A stretch of DNA of 64,000 nucleotides, from assembly GCA_021292105.1 (NCBI GenBank), contig CM037869.1, positions 28,845,536-28,909,535 on the forward strand, written 5' to 3'. A program made the position numbers and the translations under genes. Origin of the DNA: Anadara kagoshimensis (lineage: Eukaryota; Mollusca; Bivalvia; Arcoida; Arcidae). Of this stretch, positions 1 to 11,803 are shown piece by piece. Position 1 is the stretch's first letter, and each line of letters starts with the position of its first letter. The notes under the pieces are model-generated. The model saw nothing but the letters and a program-made list of their open reading frames with translations. It searched no databases and was not told where the DNA came from.

Positions 1-42
1 GTAGCTACCTGTAAGTTATGTAAAAAACTATTATTCTTTCAG

Positions 43-197
43 TAAAATAGATGGTTATGGATTTCAAAGACCTGAAGGTTTTGATTATGCGACATATGAA
101 GAGTTCATGGCTGGTTATATATCGGTGCTAGCAAGGAGAGCCTCTAAATGGAACAGACTTATAGGTGACAAGACTAGAATACCAAAGTCAAGGAAAG
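43..197 (+). CDS. GRTP1: GRTP1-like exon a: N-terminal region
   Basis: Acceptor ttctttcag at 34-42 and donor gtaata at 198. Encodes KIDGYGFQRPEGFDY through SRKG, the conserved region before the TBC domain. Enters with the last base of a split codon, so at least one coding exon lies before the window. Confidence 0.88.
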
Positions 198-3100
198 GTA
201 ATACAATTTGTAATAATCATTCTAAAGAATTTTCACTGGGTTTATTATTATTATTTTTTTTTTTTGATAAATTGTTTCTGAAAAACGCATCTTTGTAGTG
301 GCAGGTTGTCATATATCTTTGATATTTTCAGACTGAACAACCTATATTCTCACAGCCATGTATAATATTTATTACTACTTGACAATGCTAGACAATTTGT
401 GGTACACGTGGTATGTCAGTAGACTCAGTACAGTACTAGCTAAACTATTATTTTATAGTACCGGTACATGTACTGTTAAACTGTGATACTTGACTTTGAT
501 ACAAATGAGGCCTGACCAGTTTTACAACACTTGATTATTAATTTCTTTATTGTAACACTCAAATTTGTAAAGACATGGTCTGTTGATATTAGTAATTAAT
601 ATTAAACTACTGGTACTACTTGTCTGTATAAACTGCATGTACAGTAAACTTAACAATCTTTTATTATCAGTACTGGTAATTGATCAGATGTTATAAGTTT
701 ATTGATGATATTTGTGTACATAAGACAGTGTATAATTAAAGTGTAATTATAGCACTTTCAGTCTTTCAGTTGATGTTGTAATTATTGAATTATTTAAACA
801 TGTTTAAGTACAGTCAATTCTTGCATAAAAGCCACAGCGCCAGGATTTCCGGCAAATCTAGTCAATCCAAATAAAACCTCCACTTGCAGTCTGTTGAGTG
901 TTGAGTTCTTTCATATCATTTATAATCAGCTGTAGGTGAAGTGACAGGTCACTTTATGAGGTGGTTGCTGTTGCAAGTTTTACTGTATTGTAGCAATATT
1001 AACTATTTATTACCGTATATATAGTGTATGTGAATATTTGTAAACTACTGGTGGTTTACCTATGGTGTTTTGTTGTTAAGTTTTGTCATTACAACAAATG
1101 TTGCCATGTTAGGGTATTCAGATATTTGATTTGTAAAGATTTATTGACTATTGTGGCCATTGATTTGCAACATATGCTACTGGTATAAAACTGAGAATAA
1201 ACTGTATTATTAAATGTGTCTTATCCATGATCGCTTACTGAATACCTAAATAATAGATGGTTTAACAATAGAACTATCAAATATCAGCAAGAAGAAGGAA
1301 ATTTTACTGTCCAATATATGAAATTCTATAAAATGATTTTAAAATAAATAGAATGTCATCATATCAAAATTTAAAGAAACAATATAAGTATATTTGCTTA
1401 AAATTGCAAGGTAATAACCATGATAACTGTAATACAAGTTTTTTTTATAAACGGTCTGCATTAGTCGACATTAGACAACAATTCTGACAATCATCAAGTT
1501 TTGTCAATAATGTTTAACTATTGATAAATTAACATCTAATGGCCTTTTTAGGATTTATAACTAGGTCACTTGATAGTTTATTAAAATTGAAGACTTAATA
1601 TTTTCTGTTTGAAAAATGGTGTACAGTAAAAATGTTATCACATTGTGAGTCTGTCTTTGGACAGAAGCATTTTGAGCATCAGAAGTTCAAAATTATGTTT
1701 TATACAAGTAATGGAAGGTTCTTTAGAACATTTTTCTTTAATTTTTGCAAGTCACACAAACAATTTTGAAAGTCCAATATTATCATTGAAGATTCATGTG
1801 CAAATATGTTCTCATAAGAGAAATTAATATTATCCTGGTAAAAAATGGCAGGTCTGTTGGACTTTTACTGTTTAAATATAAAAGGTCCCAATGTAAAATT
1901 AATATCTTGTAGGTTCCAGACCCTGGAATAGAGAAATTTTGAAACCCTTGGGGCATTCTAAACTTAATGGATACCTTTGAACTTTTCTGGTGAATATTGT
2001 GCAGTTGGGGCTACTTTAGTTGTTTTATATAATTTGTACTTTGATTATGTCCAGTTAATTGTCAATGAAAAGGGAGATAACATGAATCTTGAATTAATCC
2101 AGCTGAAATTTTACACAATGAATACTACCGGTAGATGATAATGAGATTTTTACTGGACTATTAATTATAACAAAGTTATTGAATTCTTGTGACAAAATTA
2201 ACATGATTATTATATTTCTTTTTTTGTAGTGAAAAGATTTTGTAGGAAGGGAATTCCTAATGAACATAGACCAATGGTAATTAATACACATGCTTTAAAT
2301 TTAATTTTTTTTATTCTTGAATCGTTCTAATTACATCACCATTAGTACATGTACAATGGTTACATTCTACTATAAAATTTATTGTTATAAATTGTCTTTC
2401 TAATACCATAATTATTGTGTCATTCTGTCTTCAAGATAATTATGTTGATTCTAGCTAACTATAGTATGGTGAAGGGTGCATTTATAAACTACTCTTCCAT
2501 TTTGAACCAAATTTGATGGGGAAGGTCACAAACAAACACAATGTATAACCCAGGCCACCTTTGTAAAACATAGAGAGGGATATAATATATAACTCAGGCT
2601 ATTGTAACAGAGAAAAATCATTCTGTTATTTTGTATATCTTATTTTGTTGATGCTTTTTTGGTATTGATGATGGTTGTTTTCTGTAGATCTGGATGTGTA
2701 TATCAGGCAGTGCAGATAAAATGCTGGAAAATCCAAACACCTACAAAACAATATTACTGAGTCAGAAAGATGATCAAGTGGTGGAAGAAATAACAAGAGG
2801 TTAGTTATTGTATATGTATATATGTTCAGTTAAATCTGTACACCCAAGGGGACCAGTAAAAGTGGCCTTGATAAGGAGGTGACTCTGATATACAGGTCCA
2901 AGTAACACGAGCAATTTGGATAAAATTTTACTGGCCTTTAAAAGCAGGTGGCTCTTATATAGAGGGGAACTTTAAGACAGGTCGACTGTATATTGAAAAA
3001 AAACCTTTACTACAATGTGGTAGTCTATGATATTGCTACAGAAAACAAAAAATAACAAGAAATGCTATTCCTTCTTGGCTCATTTTAGTATTTATGCTTA

Positions 3101-6100
3101 GATCTAGAGCTCTATACTACTTAGGTCGTTATGTTGTTAAATTACATATACTCTATCATGATAAAATTAAAAACAATTGTTCAAATACATTTAGTTAGAT
3201 TGCAATAAATGTATATTGTTGCAAATTGAAAGTGAAATATGCTGAAAATTATATGAAAATTATCAAATCAAGATTATGTATAGCTATTTAAGGAGAGAAC
3301 TGATCAATTGCTCTGGCTGAGTGATCATATTATATTTGTTAACACTCAGTAATGTCAGACCACCTCTTTGGCTCAGTGATAGAGTTTTTGCCTTGAAACC
3401 CATAGGCTGGGTTCTATTAAGGTTTTAAAAATCGGGATACCGTTTCCTCAACATTGCAAACAATTACAACAATTAGTAATGAGAATATGTGAGAAAAAAT
3501 ATTTTAAAAAGAAATAGAATTATGTGATTAAATGATTTTAATTTTTTAACTGATGTGTGAAAATGGTTTTATTTTATTATGTTTGCAGATCTTCACAGAA
3601 CATTCCCAGACAATATTTATTTTACCTCTACTAGTGATCATGATGGTTTACAGAACTCACTGTTTAATGTATTGGTAGCCGTTTCTCATAAAAATATAGA
3701 CAAAGGTTACTGTCAGGTAAGCTGAATATTGAGGCACAAGTCTGCAAAAAAATGTTGGTATGTCTAAGTTAACCTTTAAATACCTGTTCCAGTTTGGAGA
3801 TAAAGTAGAGTGGAGTAGTTGTGTTTAACAACACAGTCAAGATTTTTTTCACTTATGTCAGGGCTGTCAGTTCTTGCATGGTGGAGCAAACCAGAGTGCA
3901 TAAAGATTACAACCAATCCTAAAGTCATAAACTGTATAGAAAAGGATTTGAACCTAGGTGGTGATAGGCAATGTGAACCATAAGCCGGTGCTTTAGACCA
4001 CTTGGCAGCAGAGATCCCTCAGTTTTGAGGTAAAGAGAAACAGACCTTACAAAGTGGACTCTTTTTTTCTCCATCATGCCATGCTAATAAGAATTGAATA
4101 GAAATAGAGTTTAAGTATGTAAATTACAATAAAATCACCCTTTCTTTCTGTCCATCTGTGTAACTATGTTCATAAAAATAACACAAATGATCTCGAATGA
4201 AGAAAATAAATCTGAGAAATGTTTGTGTCTTGATCTTATGCCTGAGAAATATCTTGAAGGTCAAGGTCATGTTTGGAGTATGGTATGCACATTTACTGCA
4301 AAGTGTCTTTCCCTGCCTAGGTTCAATCCCACTTGGGTAGATCCTAATGTGAGAAACTTTGTCAGTTTGCTTACTGGAGATTGGTGGTTTTTTCCTAGCA
4401 CTATGGTGCCTAAGTGGGGTTCGAACCCAGGGAGTCAGAAATGTTGTGATCCATAAGCATGCATTTTTGACCACTCAGTCACTGAGATACATAGTATATA
4501 CATTGTGTACTTATTCAGTGTCTTGTATTAATTAACAGGGTCTGAATTATGTTGCTGGTTTAATGCTGCTGGTCATCAAAAATGAAGAAAAAGTATTTTG
4601 GCTTTTAGACACATTGATCAATGATTTTTTACAAGGTAAGTTTCAAATAAAATACCGTATAGCTGGTTATTTTGGCGGGGCTAAATTTTGGCGTTTTTGA
4701 CAAAAAAAGTCAGTTGTAAATTTTGGCGTATTTATTTTAGCGATTAAAACATGACAAGTTTTTATTTTGACGATTTTTATTACAATAGAAAACTGCTGTT
4801 AAATTCACAATGATATCTCGAAGTTTTCAAACTTCGTTTGTAAATAAAATGTTGAACTTCGAACAGCAAATCTATCGATATGGACAGTTCATTTGAATTA
4901 AATAAATTTGGTTGAAAGTAAAAGTAAACAACAACAACTGATGATATAAAATAAACTTACTTTATTTTCGTTGTAATACAGAGCACATGACCGGTTATTA
5001 ATAATCACCGGAACTGTCGGTAATACACATTGACGTGCGCATTCCAATGAAATGTAAATAACAGAATATGAATATTTTATGATGAGATAAAAAGTTTATC
5101 ATCTGGCGTGGACTCAGGTGTTTTACCGATCACGCACCTGTGGGTCGTAATCGGATTAAGAGATTACTGAACTGATCATGGTTAATTACTTATCTTGAGT
5201 AACACTCGATGTTCCAGGCGAGTTATTTCGTTTCGCTCTATTACTTTCGGTGAAATCTGTATCATGGCTTCAGCTTGTTTTGTTTACAATGACTGACCAC
5301 ATGTCATTCTGATAAAATTGTATTCGAGCGAAAGAAGTTGAATTTTCACCAAATTTACACCTCCAAGAATTATTTATTGTTCGAACGAGCGGGGTTATTC
5401 GAGCTATCGTAGTTCGAGCTATAGAGGTTTATTTACATATGATTTAATAGGGATTTGGACGGGACGGTAGATGACTTAGAGTTATCCGGGGTATTCAGGG
5501 CATCGTCGTTCGAGCGATTGAATTTCTACTGTATTTACTTTGTCACAGTGTAAGGTATTGTTAAGATAATAAATTTTGACTGTTCCATTTTTTGGCGATA
5601 AATATTTTGGCGATTTTAATGCTACCGCCAAAATACGCCAAAATTTACACCCCGCGAAAATAACCCGCTATACGGTATCGCTGACAAAATCTTAGAAACA
5701 ATTTCTTTCTTTCACAATTGACAGCCTTTTTTGCAGGCTTAATTAAGAACAACACATTGCAGTCAAGGTGCTATTTTTGTAGGTTGTCATGTGGTAAACT
5801 TTCTTTATTAGGGTCAGAGTTTTAGCCCAATAGTGGCATTGAGACTTAGCAGGATTGTTGCTACGCTCCTGCATTTTTGTTTACGAAAATGGATGACATT
5901 GACCCTCATTTAAAGGTCAACATAACTGTTACAAAGTAACTTACAATTATTTACTATGGTAAATGAGGTCCTTCAACCTAACCATCTTGTGGGTCAGACC
6001 TGACTTCAGCCAACAACCTTAGTTGGGTTAGACCACCTTGAGAGTCAGGTCTGAGGTCCTCATTTCACCACATTGACCTCTTACACAATAAATGATTGTA

Positions 6101-9100
6101 TAATATAGCATCAGACATTAAAACATGATAATGAAGTTGATACGTATTTCATCGACATGCTTGATACTAGTAGATGGAATAAGTGTTTGTTGTCTTTGAG
6201 TCCACAAAACATGTATTGACTGCGGTATTTTGTCGAAATTGTTTTGTTTTTATTAAAATGATCATGATAATAGCATCAAACCTGACAACAGCAGTCATAG
6301 CTGTTAATATTTGCAACAAGTGTTCCTACAGTAATACATTTATTCATTGTCACCATTTATTTAGTCACAAGTTGGTAAATGGGCTTGGCTATAAATTGAG
6401 GGAGTGATAAAAATACCAGAAAATAAATAGATATTGTCTGTTTAAAATGCTTACTTGATATTGAGGGTATTAATACAAGGTTTTACTGATAGCCCTCAAA
6501 TTCTTTGATGTGATCAGTTCGATTAGAATTACACAAAAGTTGTAGACCTGACATCAGCATATTTTCACCTATCTAATGCATGTGACCAAAGGTATTGAAC
6601 TGCAGTCTCATAGTGTATTATATCATTTCAGATTTTGCATACTCTAGTTTTTGCTTTAGACAATATTTTACCACTGTGATAGCTCAGTTTTTAGAGTGCT
6701 CACTCTGTAAATGGGAGATTGTGGGTTCAAATCCGGACCTGGTCTGACCAAAGACTTTAATGTGGATAGTGACTGTTCTTTTGCCAAGCACTTTGCATTA
6801 CAAATGAAAGTCACAGTTCTTTTATATGAGTACTTGAAATAAATGAGGTCCTGTGTCACAGTATGTGTGGCAATATAAAGAACTCTGCTGAATAATGCCA
6901 TCAGCGCAACACATAGAGAAAATTTCTGCACCTTCGCCTATAGCTGATGACATCTTGATATAAGTGAAATATTCTTGACTGAGACGTTAAACACCATTGC
7001 TCTACTCTATCTCGGACAATATTTAAGTTAAAGTATGAATAAAAAACAAAAAATTATATGATTTTATATAAATGTTAATAATTCTACATTTACAGATTAT
7101 TACAATCCTGATATGAAAGCCGTCAAGGCAGATCAGGAACTACTAGGGGAGATAATAAGGTAAGAGTGATGAAAATAATATGTCTCTGAAATCATATCAT
7201 GATTATAAATAATACACAAACTGACCATAGCTACGGCCTGACCATCTTGTTTATTTTTAATATTGGAACAACATATTACAGGGGTTCAAAATTGCCAGTT
7301 TCCATTGAAAGAATTGAAGTTGAACCTTGTAATTCTTCCTGTAGGACCCTTGGAATTTTTACTGTAAAAGTCTTGATTGATCAGCAGTTTATATCAGGAC
7401 CTGTTTCTCTGTTTTGCAATCATAAATCAAGGTAATTAGGCCATATCACTTGTGAATTATGATAAGGCATGGTCCTTTCATCCATATGTCTGTCTATATT
7501 AGTTTGTCCGACCTACTCCCTAGAGATTCTTGAAAATATTTTTACTAAACTTGATATATATGATTACAGGGTATAGCATCCGTGCACCAGAAGGGGAGGT
7601 AACTCTGTGCTATTCTCTAAGTGTGGTGCCACTTTGAAATTTTAATCATGTTTTTGCAATCTTGATGGCAAAAATGTAAATAGTTATATCTTGCTGTCTT
7701 TAGTGGTGCTTCTGTTCATAATGTAGATTTATCTGTAGACTTAGTTTGTAACAAATTAAGAAAAAATTATTAAGTACATAAAGTAGGTTTCTCCAATTAT
7801 TTTTTTTTTTTTTGTTGTAGATGGAAGGCTCCCGATATACATTCTCATATAGAAAAACTAGAAATACCGTGGGTATTAATAGCTACAAAATGGTTCTTGT
7901 GTCTGTTTGCTGATGTGATGCCAGTAGAGGTTAGTGTATAAGTTAATATTTAATGTATTTATACGTTGCAAACAAAGGGATATACAGAAAACATCCTGTC
8001 TATCCGTCCATCCTAATATTGTGTCCATTCCATATTTTCCATGTCTACAGATGGATTTGGATTAAACTTGGCACAAATATAAAGCAACATGAGACGTCGT
8101 GCCGCACACCAAATTTGGGTACATAAGCCAAGGGTCAAGACCTAACAGCACAGTAAATGCAAGGGGATATGTGCTTTTGAGTGAACATTAAATAGCTAGA
8201 CTAAGTTAAGTTTAGTTTGGTCTGTAAAAAGTTTTTTGTCATATTTCATTAGAAGGACAGGATAGACAGGTAAAGAAATAACACATGTGACATGAAAATC
8301 TTGATTTTACCCATGTGGGATTTTCTTATCTTACTCTATGATGAAATCACTTTTCCCAACCAACAATTTTCAAGTCTTGGGTCAGACCCGGTCAAGTTTG
8401 AACCCATGATCTCCCACTTACAGAGTGATCACTTTACAAACTGAGCTATGCAGTGGTTAATAGAATAGAGAGACACAAGATGGAGAAATAAAAATAAGTA
8501 AAAAAAATTATCTTGTTTAATGAATATTATATAAAACTTTCAAGTTAATGTTTAAATGTGTTTCTTTTATTGTTTTAGACAGTAATGCGAATTTGGGATT
8601 GTTTGTTCTATGAAGGAGATAAAATACTGCTGAGAGTGGCTGCTATGTTGATAATACAAAACAGAGATCAAATATTAGCTTGTAGAAACTTCACTCAGGG
8701 AACAGACCTCTTAAAGTCTATAGTCAGTAATCCAAAAATTGTAGACTGCCATGCTTTTATGAAGGTAAGTTCGTTGAAATGGGCCTTGGTGGTCAAGTGA
8801 TCTAAAGCACATGCTTTCAGATCACAGTTCTTATAATGGCTTTGGTTTGAATCCCACTCAGGCAGATCCAAGGCTGAGAAAGTTAATCAGATCAGTTCCC
8901 TTTCTGAAGGTGGGTGGTTTCTCTTGTCATTCAAGTTTCCTCCACCATCCATGAACTGACAGGTTTGATATGAGTGAAAGAATCTTGACTAGAGCATAAA
9001 ACTCCATCACTCAACTCCACTCATTGAAAGATGATATTAAGCTCACCAACCAAAAGGCCTTGTGGCCTTATCATGGCATCAGCATGTGTATTTGTTTGCA

Positions 9101-9656
9101 TATGCCATTAACACATTAATTAATTTTGACTCCTGGACAGCTGGGCATATTTCAGTGATATTTGGTTAAAAGCATATCTAGGTTAGTGTAGTTTCTTCAC
9201 AGCTTTTCAAAAATGACCAAAAATAGGCCACTGTGTCATAACGGCTCACAACTCTTCGAAAAGCAATATTTTTTTCCAAGCACAAGATTGCAGAAAAATC
9301 TGATGAAATATTTAGATTAAATTTGATGCCACAAGGCATTAATGATTGATAAAAAAGTGTGAAGGCTGGTCATTTGTAATAAAAAAAGTTGTGTCATTAT
9401 GTCAACCACATTTTTTGAAAAAGAAAAATGTCGCTAGTTTTTGCAAGGCCTCAACTAGGATGAACCTGAACTTTTTGTTGTTTGCCTAAGAAATGTTCTA
9501 TTTTGCTGTGGTCACGTATATTTGTCATCCATTTACAAATTTCTATGTTAAATTTTATATTTTGAATTGTTTCAGAAATGTTTTGAAGAATTAAACCCAT
9601 TTCCAAGTGCGAAGTTAAAGAAGCTAAGAGCAGAGTGTATGAGTAAAGTCATATAG
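43..9656 (+). CDS. GRTP1: GRTP1/TBC1D6-like TBC-domain Rab GAP (5' end missing)
   Basis: Growth hormone-regulated TBC protein family; TBC domains speed GTP hydrolysis by Rab GTPases on membranes. Nine exons join in phase with GT-AG borders: 43-197, 2230-2276, 2688-2799, 3589-3716, 4539-4635, 7096-7159, 7821-7929, 8579-8764, 9576-9656 (stop TAG 9654-9656). They encode about 325 residues; the vertebrate protein is about 336, so only a short N-terminal exon lies off the left edge. Seen: the family start DGYGFQRP, VKRFCRKGIP, the arginine-finger block TRDLHRTFPDN, the glutamine-finger block GYCQGLNYVAG, FWLLDTL, DYYNPDM, WFLCLFADVMPVE and RIWDCLFYEG. Both catalytic fingers are present, so the GAP is probably active. 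Introns hold SINEs and MITEs. A possible AATAAA lies at 10182, but the 3' end is not fixed by sequence alone. Family assignment is secure; the symbol is by similarity. Confidence 0.9.
2230..2276 (+). CDS. GRTP1: GRTP1-like exon b: TBC domain start
   Basis: 47-base exon after ttttttgtag; encodes VKRFCRKGIPNEHRPM, the conserved RKGIP block opening the TBC domain. Donor gtaatt. Confidence 0.88.
2688..2799 (+). CDS. GRTP1: GRTP1-like exon c
   Basis: Encodes IWMCISGSADKML through EEITR, corresponding to the VWM-SGA block of TBC domains. It ends one base into the codon for the Asp of the IxxDxxR motif. Confidence 0.87.
2827..2988. mobile_element. MITE, CAGT-type family B (old copy), GRTP1 intron
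   Basis: About 160 bp with degenerate inverted ends: cagttaaatctgtacaccc on the left and aagacaggtcgactg on the right, next to TA. Internal words such as 'ggcct-ttaaaagcaggtggc' match the copies at 26776 and 52129. Terminal CAGT and TA target sites suggest Tc1/mariner-type mobilisation. Confidence 0.6.
3589..3716 (+). CDS. GRTP1: GRTP1-like exon d: arginine finger
   Basis: Encodes DLHRTFPDNIYF and ends in GYCQ. It therefore carries the catalytic Arg of IxxDxxR and the catalytic Gln of YCQ. Borders are ttgcag and gtaagc. Confidence 0.9.
3850..4495. repeat. Composite of tRNA-derived SINE pieces
   Basis: Two family-2 (Leu/Ser-tRNA-like) SINE pieces lie head to head in this GRTP1 intron. The head of one is on the minus strand at about 3900-4019 (B-box-like ggatttgaacctagg, A-box-like ccaagtggtctaaagc when reversed). 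A body piece lies at about 4290-4400, followed by a second head in reverse. The open frames on both strands here are shadows of the repeat. Confidence 0.6.
4539..4635 (+). CDS. GRTP1: GRTP1-like exon e
   Basis: Encodes GLNYVAGLMLL and FWLLDTLINDFLQ, which completes the YCQG-N-AG block. Donor gtaagt. Confidence 0.89.
4655..5675. mobile_element. 1.0 kb MITE with TTTTGGCG-rich inverted ends
   Basis: Left end CCGTATAGCTGGTTATTTTG and right end, reversed, CCGTATAGCGGGTTATTTTC are inverted copies, and similarity continues inward through the 'aaattttggcg' words. TA flanks both ends (4653-4654, 5676-5677). There is no transposase frame inside, so it is a non-autonomous element. A second, partly palindromic 'ttcgagc' block at about 5385-5520 may be a nested insertion. 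Sits in a GRTP1 intron. Confidence 0.75.
6671..7014 (+). mobile_element. tRNA-derived SINE, family 1, with target-site duplication
   Basis: A tRNA-like head (A box tagctcagtttttagagtgc, B box gggttcaaatcc) is followed by a body ending in 'gatataagtgaaatattctt' and 'gagacgttaaacaccattgc'. Direct repeats gacaatatttta (6659-6670) and gacaatattta (7015-7025) flank it as a target-site duplication. The open frame on the minus strand is a shadow. Confidence 0.8.
7096..7159 (+). CDS. GRTP1: GRTP1-like exon f
   Basis: Encodes DYYNPDMKAVKADQELLGEI, matching the D-YYSP-M-KTDQEVLGEL segment of the family. Confidence 0.87.
7821..7929 (+). CDS. GRTP1: GRTP1-like exon g
   Basis: Encodes RWKAPDIHSHIEK through WFLCLFADVMPVE. 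The W-FICLF-D-LPVE block is a hallmark of the TBC C-lobe. Confidence 0.89.
8380..8458 (-). repeat. SINE family 1 head fragment
   Basis: Reads on the minus strand as ccactgcatagctcagtttg, then gatcatgggttcaaacttga and a tgacccaagacttg tail start, the same as the heads at 6671 and 51609. The rest of the body is absent. Confidence 0.65.
8579..8764 (+). CDS. GRTP1: GRTP1-like exon h
   Basis: Encodes TVMRIWDCLFYEGDKILLRV to DCHAFMK, the RIWD-LF-EG block and following helices. Both ends are phase 0. Confidence 0.9.
8781..9030 (+). mobile_element. tRNA-derived SINE, family 2 (Leu/Ser-like head)
   Basis: Head ggccttggtggtcaagtgat with a B box ggtttgaatccc, a body matching 44932-45147 (cagatcc-gagaaag-tcag, 'ctccaccatcc-tgaactgac'), and tail 'gaaagaatcttgact' then 'taaaactccatcactcaact'. 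Starts right after GRTP1 exon h. Confidence 0.72.
9576..9656 (+). CDS. GRTP1: GRTP1-like terminal exon
   Basis: Encodes KCFEELNPFPSAKLKKLRAE and six more residues before stop TAG at 9654-9656. Acceptor is tttcag at 9570-9575. Confidence 0.86.
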   Translation, partial: KCFEELNPFPSAKLKKLRAECMSKVI

Positions 9657-11026
9657 AATTAATATGTTATAAATACATATCATTATAATATATATATATA
9701 TACTTATGTAACATTGTGATATATTTATTTTTACTAGTCATTGTTTTTGTTTTGTTGTCTGATTAAAAACAATGTTTAAACAAATTAGCATTAAACAGGG
9801 CTTACCCTGGATCATTATTTGGGCAGATATTTTGCCCCATCCACAATTCAAAATCTTATGGGTTTTTTTCAAAGTCATTTTGCCAATTTTTTTTTACATT
9901 TTTATGAATTCCAGCTTTAAAAACAGGAGTTTTGGATTTTTAGATTATTTTAAATATTGTTTTTTCCTTCTTCACAATTTTGGCCATTATGATGCTTGTT
10001 AATACCTGGTGCTTTGATAAATTGAGAGGGGCTTAAAATATAACAAAAATGGATTTTGGGACTTCAAACTACTGTAGGGATAAGAAAGTTGGTTAAGTTA
10101 CCAAGGAGCATTATAGACCTTACAAGGTTAAATGTATATTGTCAATATTCATACTGTATAAGAAGAAATATCAGTGGCGGTAATAAATATTCACGGTTCC
10201 AACTGTAGGGAAAGGATGCCAAGGTAAATATGAAATTTCAGTTGAGAAGATATATTCGGTGTACAAAAGTCACTGTGAAGATTGCAAATATTTTTTCCTC
10301 ACAAATATTTCTTCTTAAGCAGTATGTCATTTTTATTTTATTACTATTGCATAGTTTACAAATGGTACCTGTTGTTTTACATGTTCTACTTGTATAAAGT
10401 ATATACGGTTAATTATTGTTACAGGGTTATTACATAAGTAGTATATTAGTATAACTTATTTACGGACAGGTACTTTATTTTATCACTGTTTATGATTGTT
10501 AATACAGTATTACAAATACTCTGATCTCCCCTCTGTAAGCATATCTGATTATATTTTATCTGAATTTATAAAATTTGAATCACCTCTACAATAACAATGT
10601 ATTTATAATTGTAGTATAATTCAATTCTCATTTGTTGTAAGCATTTTGACTGGTCAGATCTCTTCTGTTATATTTGCATGAATTGACAAGGCTATCATTG
10701 AAGTCAACTCATTATGGATGACTAAAGAGGCATTTGGATTCCTACACCATAGCATTGCTATTTTTGACTTGCTACGGCTACATTAATGTTTAAATGGTTG
10801 ATTTGTTGTTGAAAAATTTCTAAAAATTGAATTATAAGAAATGAAACTAATTTTTCATTTTGTTACAGAAGTATAAAAGAATTAGACAATTTGCACATTT
10901 AAAATAATTCGTTATGTGAATTATTCAGTGTGCAAAATGTCCAATTCCTTCATACTTCCATTACAAAAAGAAATATTAATCTCATTCCAAAAATGAAAGG
11001 AATTACATACAGTTAAAGAGAATGAG

Positions 11027-11219
11027 TGTATTGTAAATGTATTGATTTTAGAGTGTACTAACTTTGGCACAAATTATAATTTGGGTGAATTTACATAGAC
11101 TTGAATTAGTGTAAATATATCAACTTGTTCACAATGATCAAATTTAATTTGGCAGTGTATTCATTTTAGCACTACTGTATCTTTGACAAAAATGCTAAAA
11201 TAAATACATTTACAGTATT
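11027..11219. mobile_element. MITE of the actgtaaa/ttttcgc-like family (diverged)
   Basis: Left arm attgtaaatgtattgatttt and right arm aaaataaatacatttacagt are inverted copies, followed inward by 'gtgtactaactttggc' and its partner 'gacaaaaatgct'. This resembles the element at 52374-53009 with C/T changes. Confidence 0.55.
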
Positions 11220-11267
11220 TAAAAGTGCATCTTATTAAGACTTTTTGTGTCAGATATCTAGGTTTCC

Positions 11268-11436
11268 ATAAATTTAAAATAATTACCCGGTAGTAGCCAA
11301 ATTTCCCAAATTTGTGAAAATATAGTCCTTTTTAAAGTATCTTTCCACAAATTTGCTAAAATAGGTTACTTTTTGAAAGAATTTCCAGAAATTAGTAGCC
11401 AATGGCAATTTTGGCTACCAGGAATGGAAACATAGG
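11268..11436. repeat. 170-bp dispersed element 'aggtttcca ... ggaaacat'
   Basis: Nearly the same sequence recurs at 27314-27482 (shared 'tagtagccaaatttcc', 'gaaaatatagtccttttta', 'aataggttactttttgaaag', 'ttttggctaccaggaatg'). Short inverted ends aggtttcca and ggaaacata suggest a MITE. Confidence 0.65.
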
Positions 11437-11671
11437 ATATGATGTTTTTTGTTTATCTTCTGATTTATGATTATACATGTATAAGCTTGTTATTCTGTAA
11501 TGGGTAGGTCTGCATAATGGCAGTTGAGTTTCATGATAGTCAGTACATGTATACTCATTGAACATTGATGCCTGGCTAGGTTACTCTAAATAGATATTAG
11601 TTGAAGCGTCTCTAAATGTACAAACATATCTTTCATGATCTCATTTGACCTAAGATTTTAATTGTAAAGAC

Positions 11672-11803
11672 CTGGGCCCAGTTGCACAAAGCTTAATTAA
11701 AACTAATCATTGATTAAACCATAATAACCAAATCAATTGGTACAGTGCTGATTGTTGTTTAATTAATAATTAAGTCTGATTAAGATTTGTGCAACTGGGC
11801 CCA
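11672..11803. mobile_element. Short hairpin MITE 'gggcccagttgcac'
   Basis: About 130 bp with strong inverted ends: GGGCCCAGTTGCACAAA on the left and TTTGTGCAACTGGGCCC on the right. The interior is also largely self-complementary ('cttaattaaaactaatca' with 'ctgattaag'). No coding. Confidence 0.75.

Noticed and set aside
4124..4474. Overlapping 96- and 116-residue open frames on opposite strands
   Set aside because: Both lie on back-to-back SINE pieces and correspond to no protein family.
8585..8800. 71-residue ORF as a stand-alone gene
   Set aside because: It is exon h of the GRTP1-like gene running into its intron.
9037..9550. Start of a further element ('aaaaggccttgtggcctta')
   Set aside because: A single small palindrome was seen; no matching far end was found, so no borders can be given.
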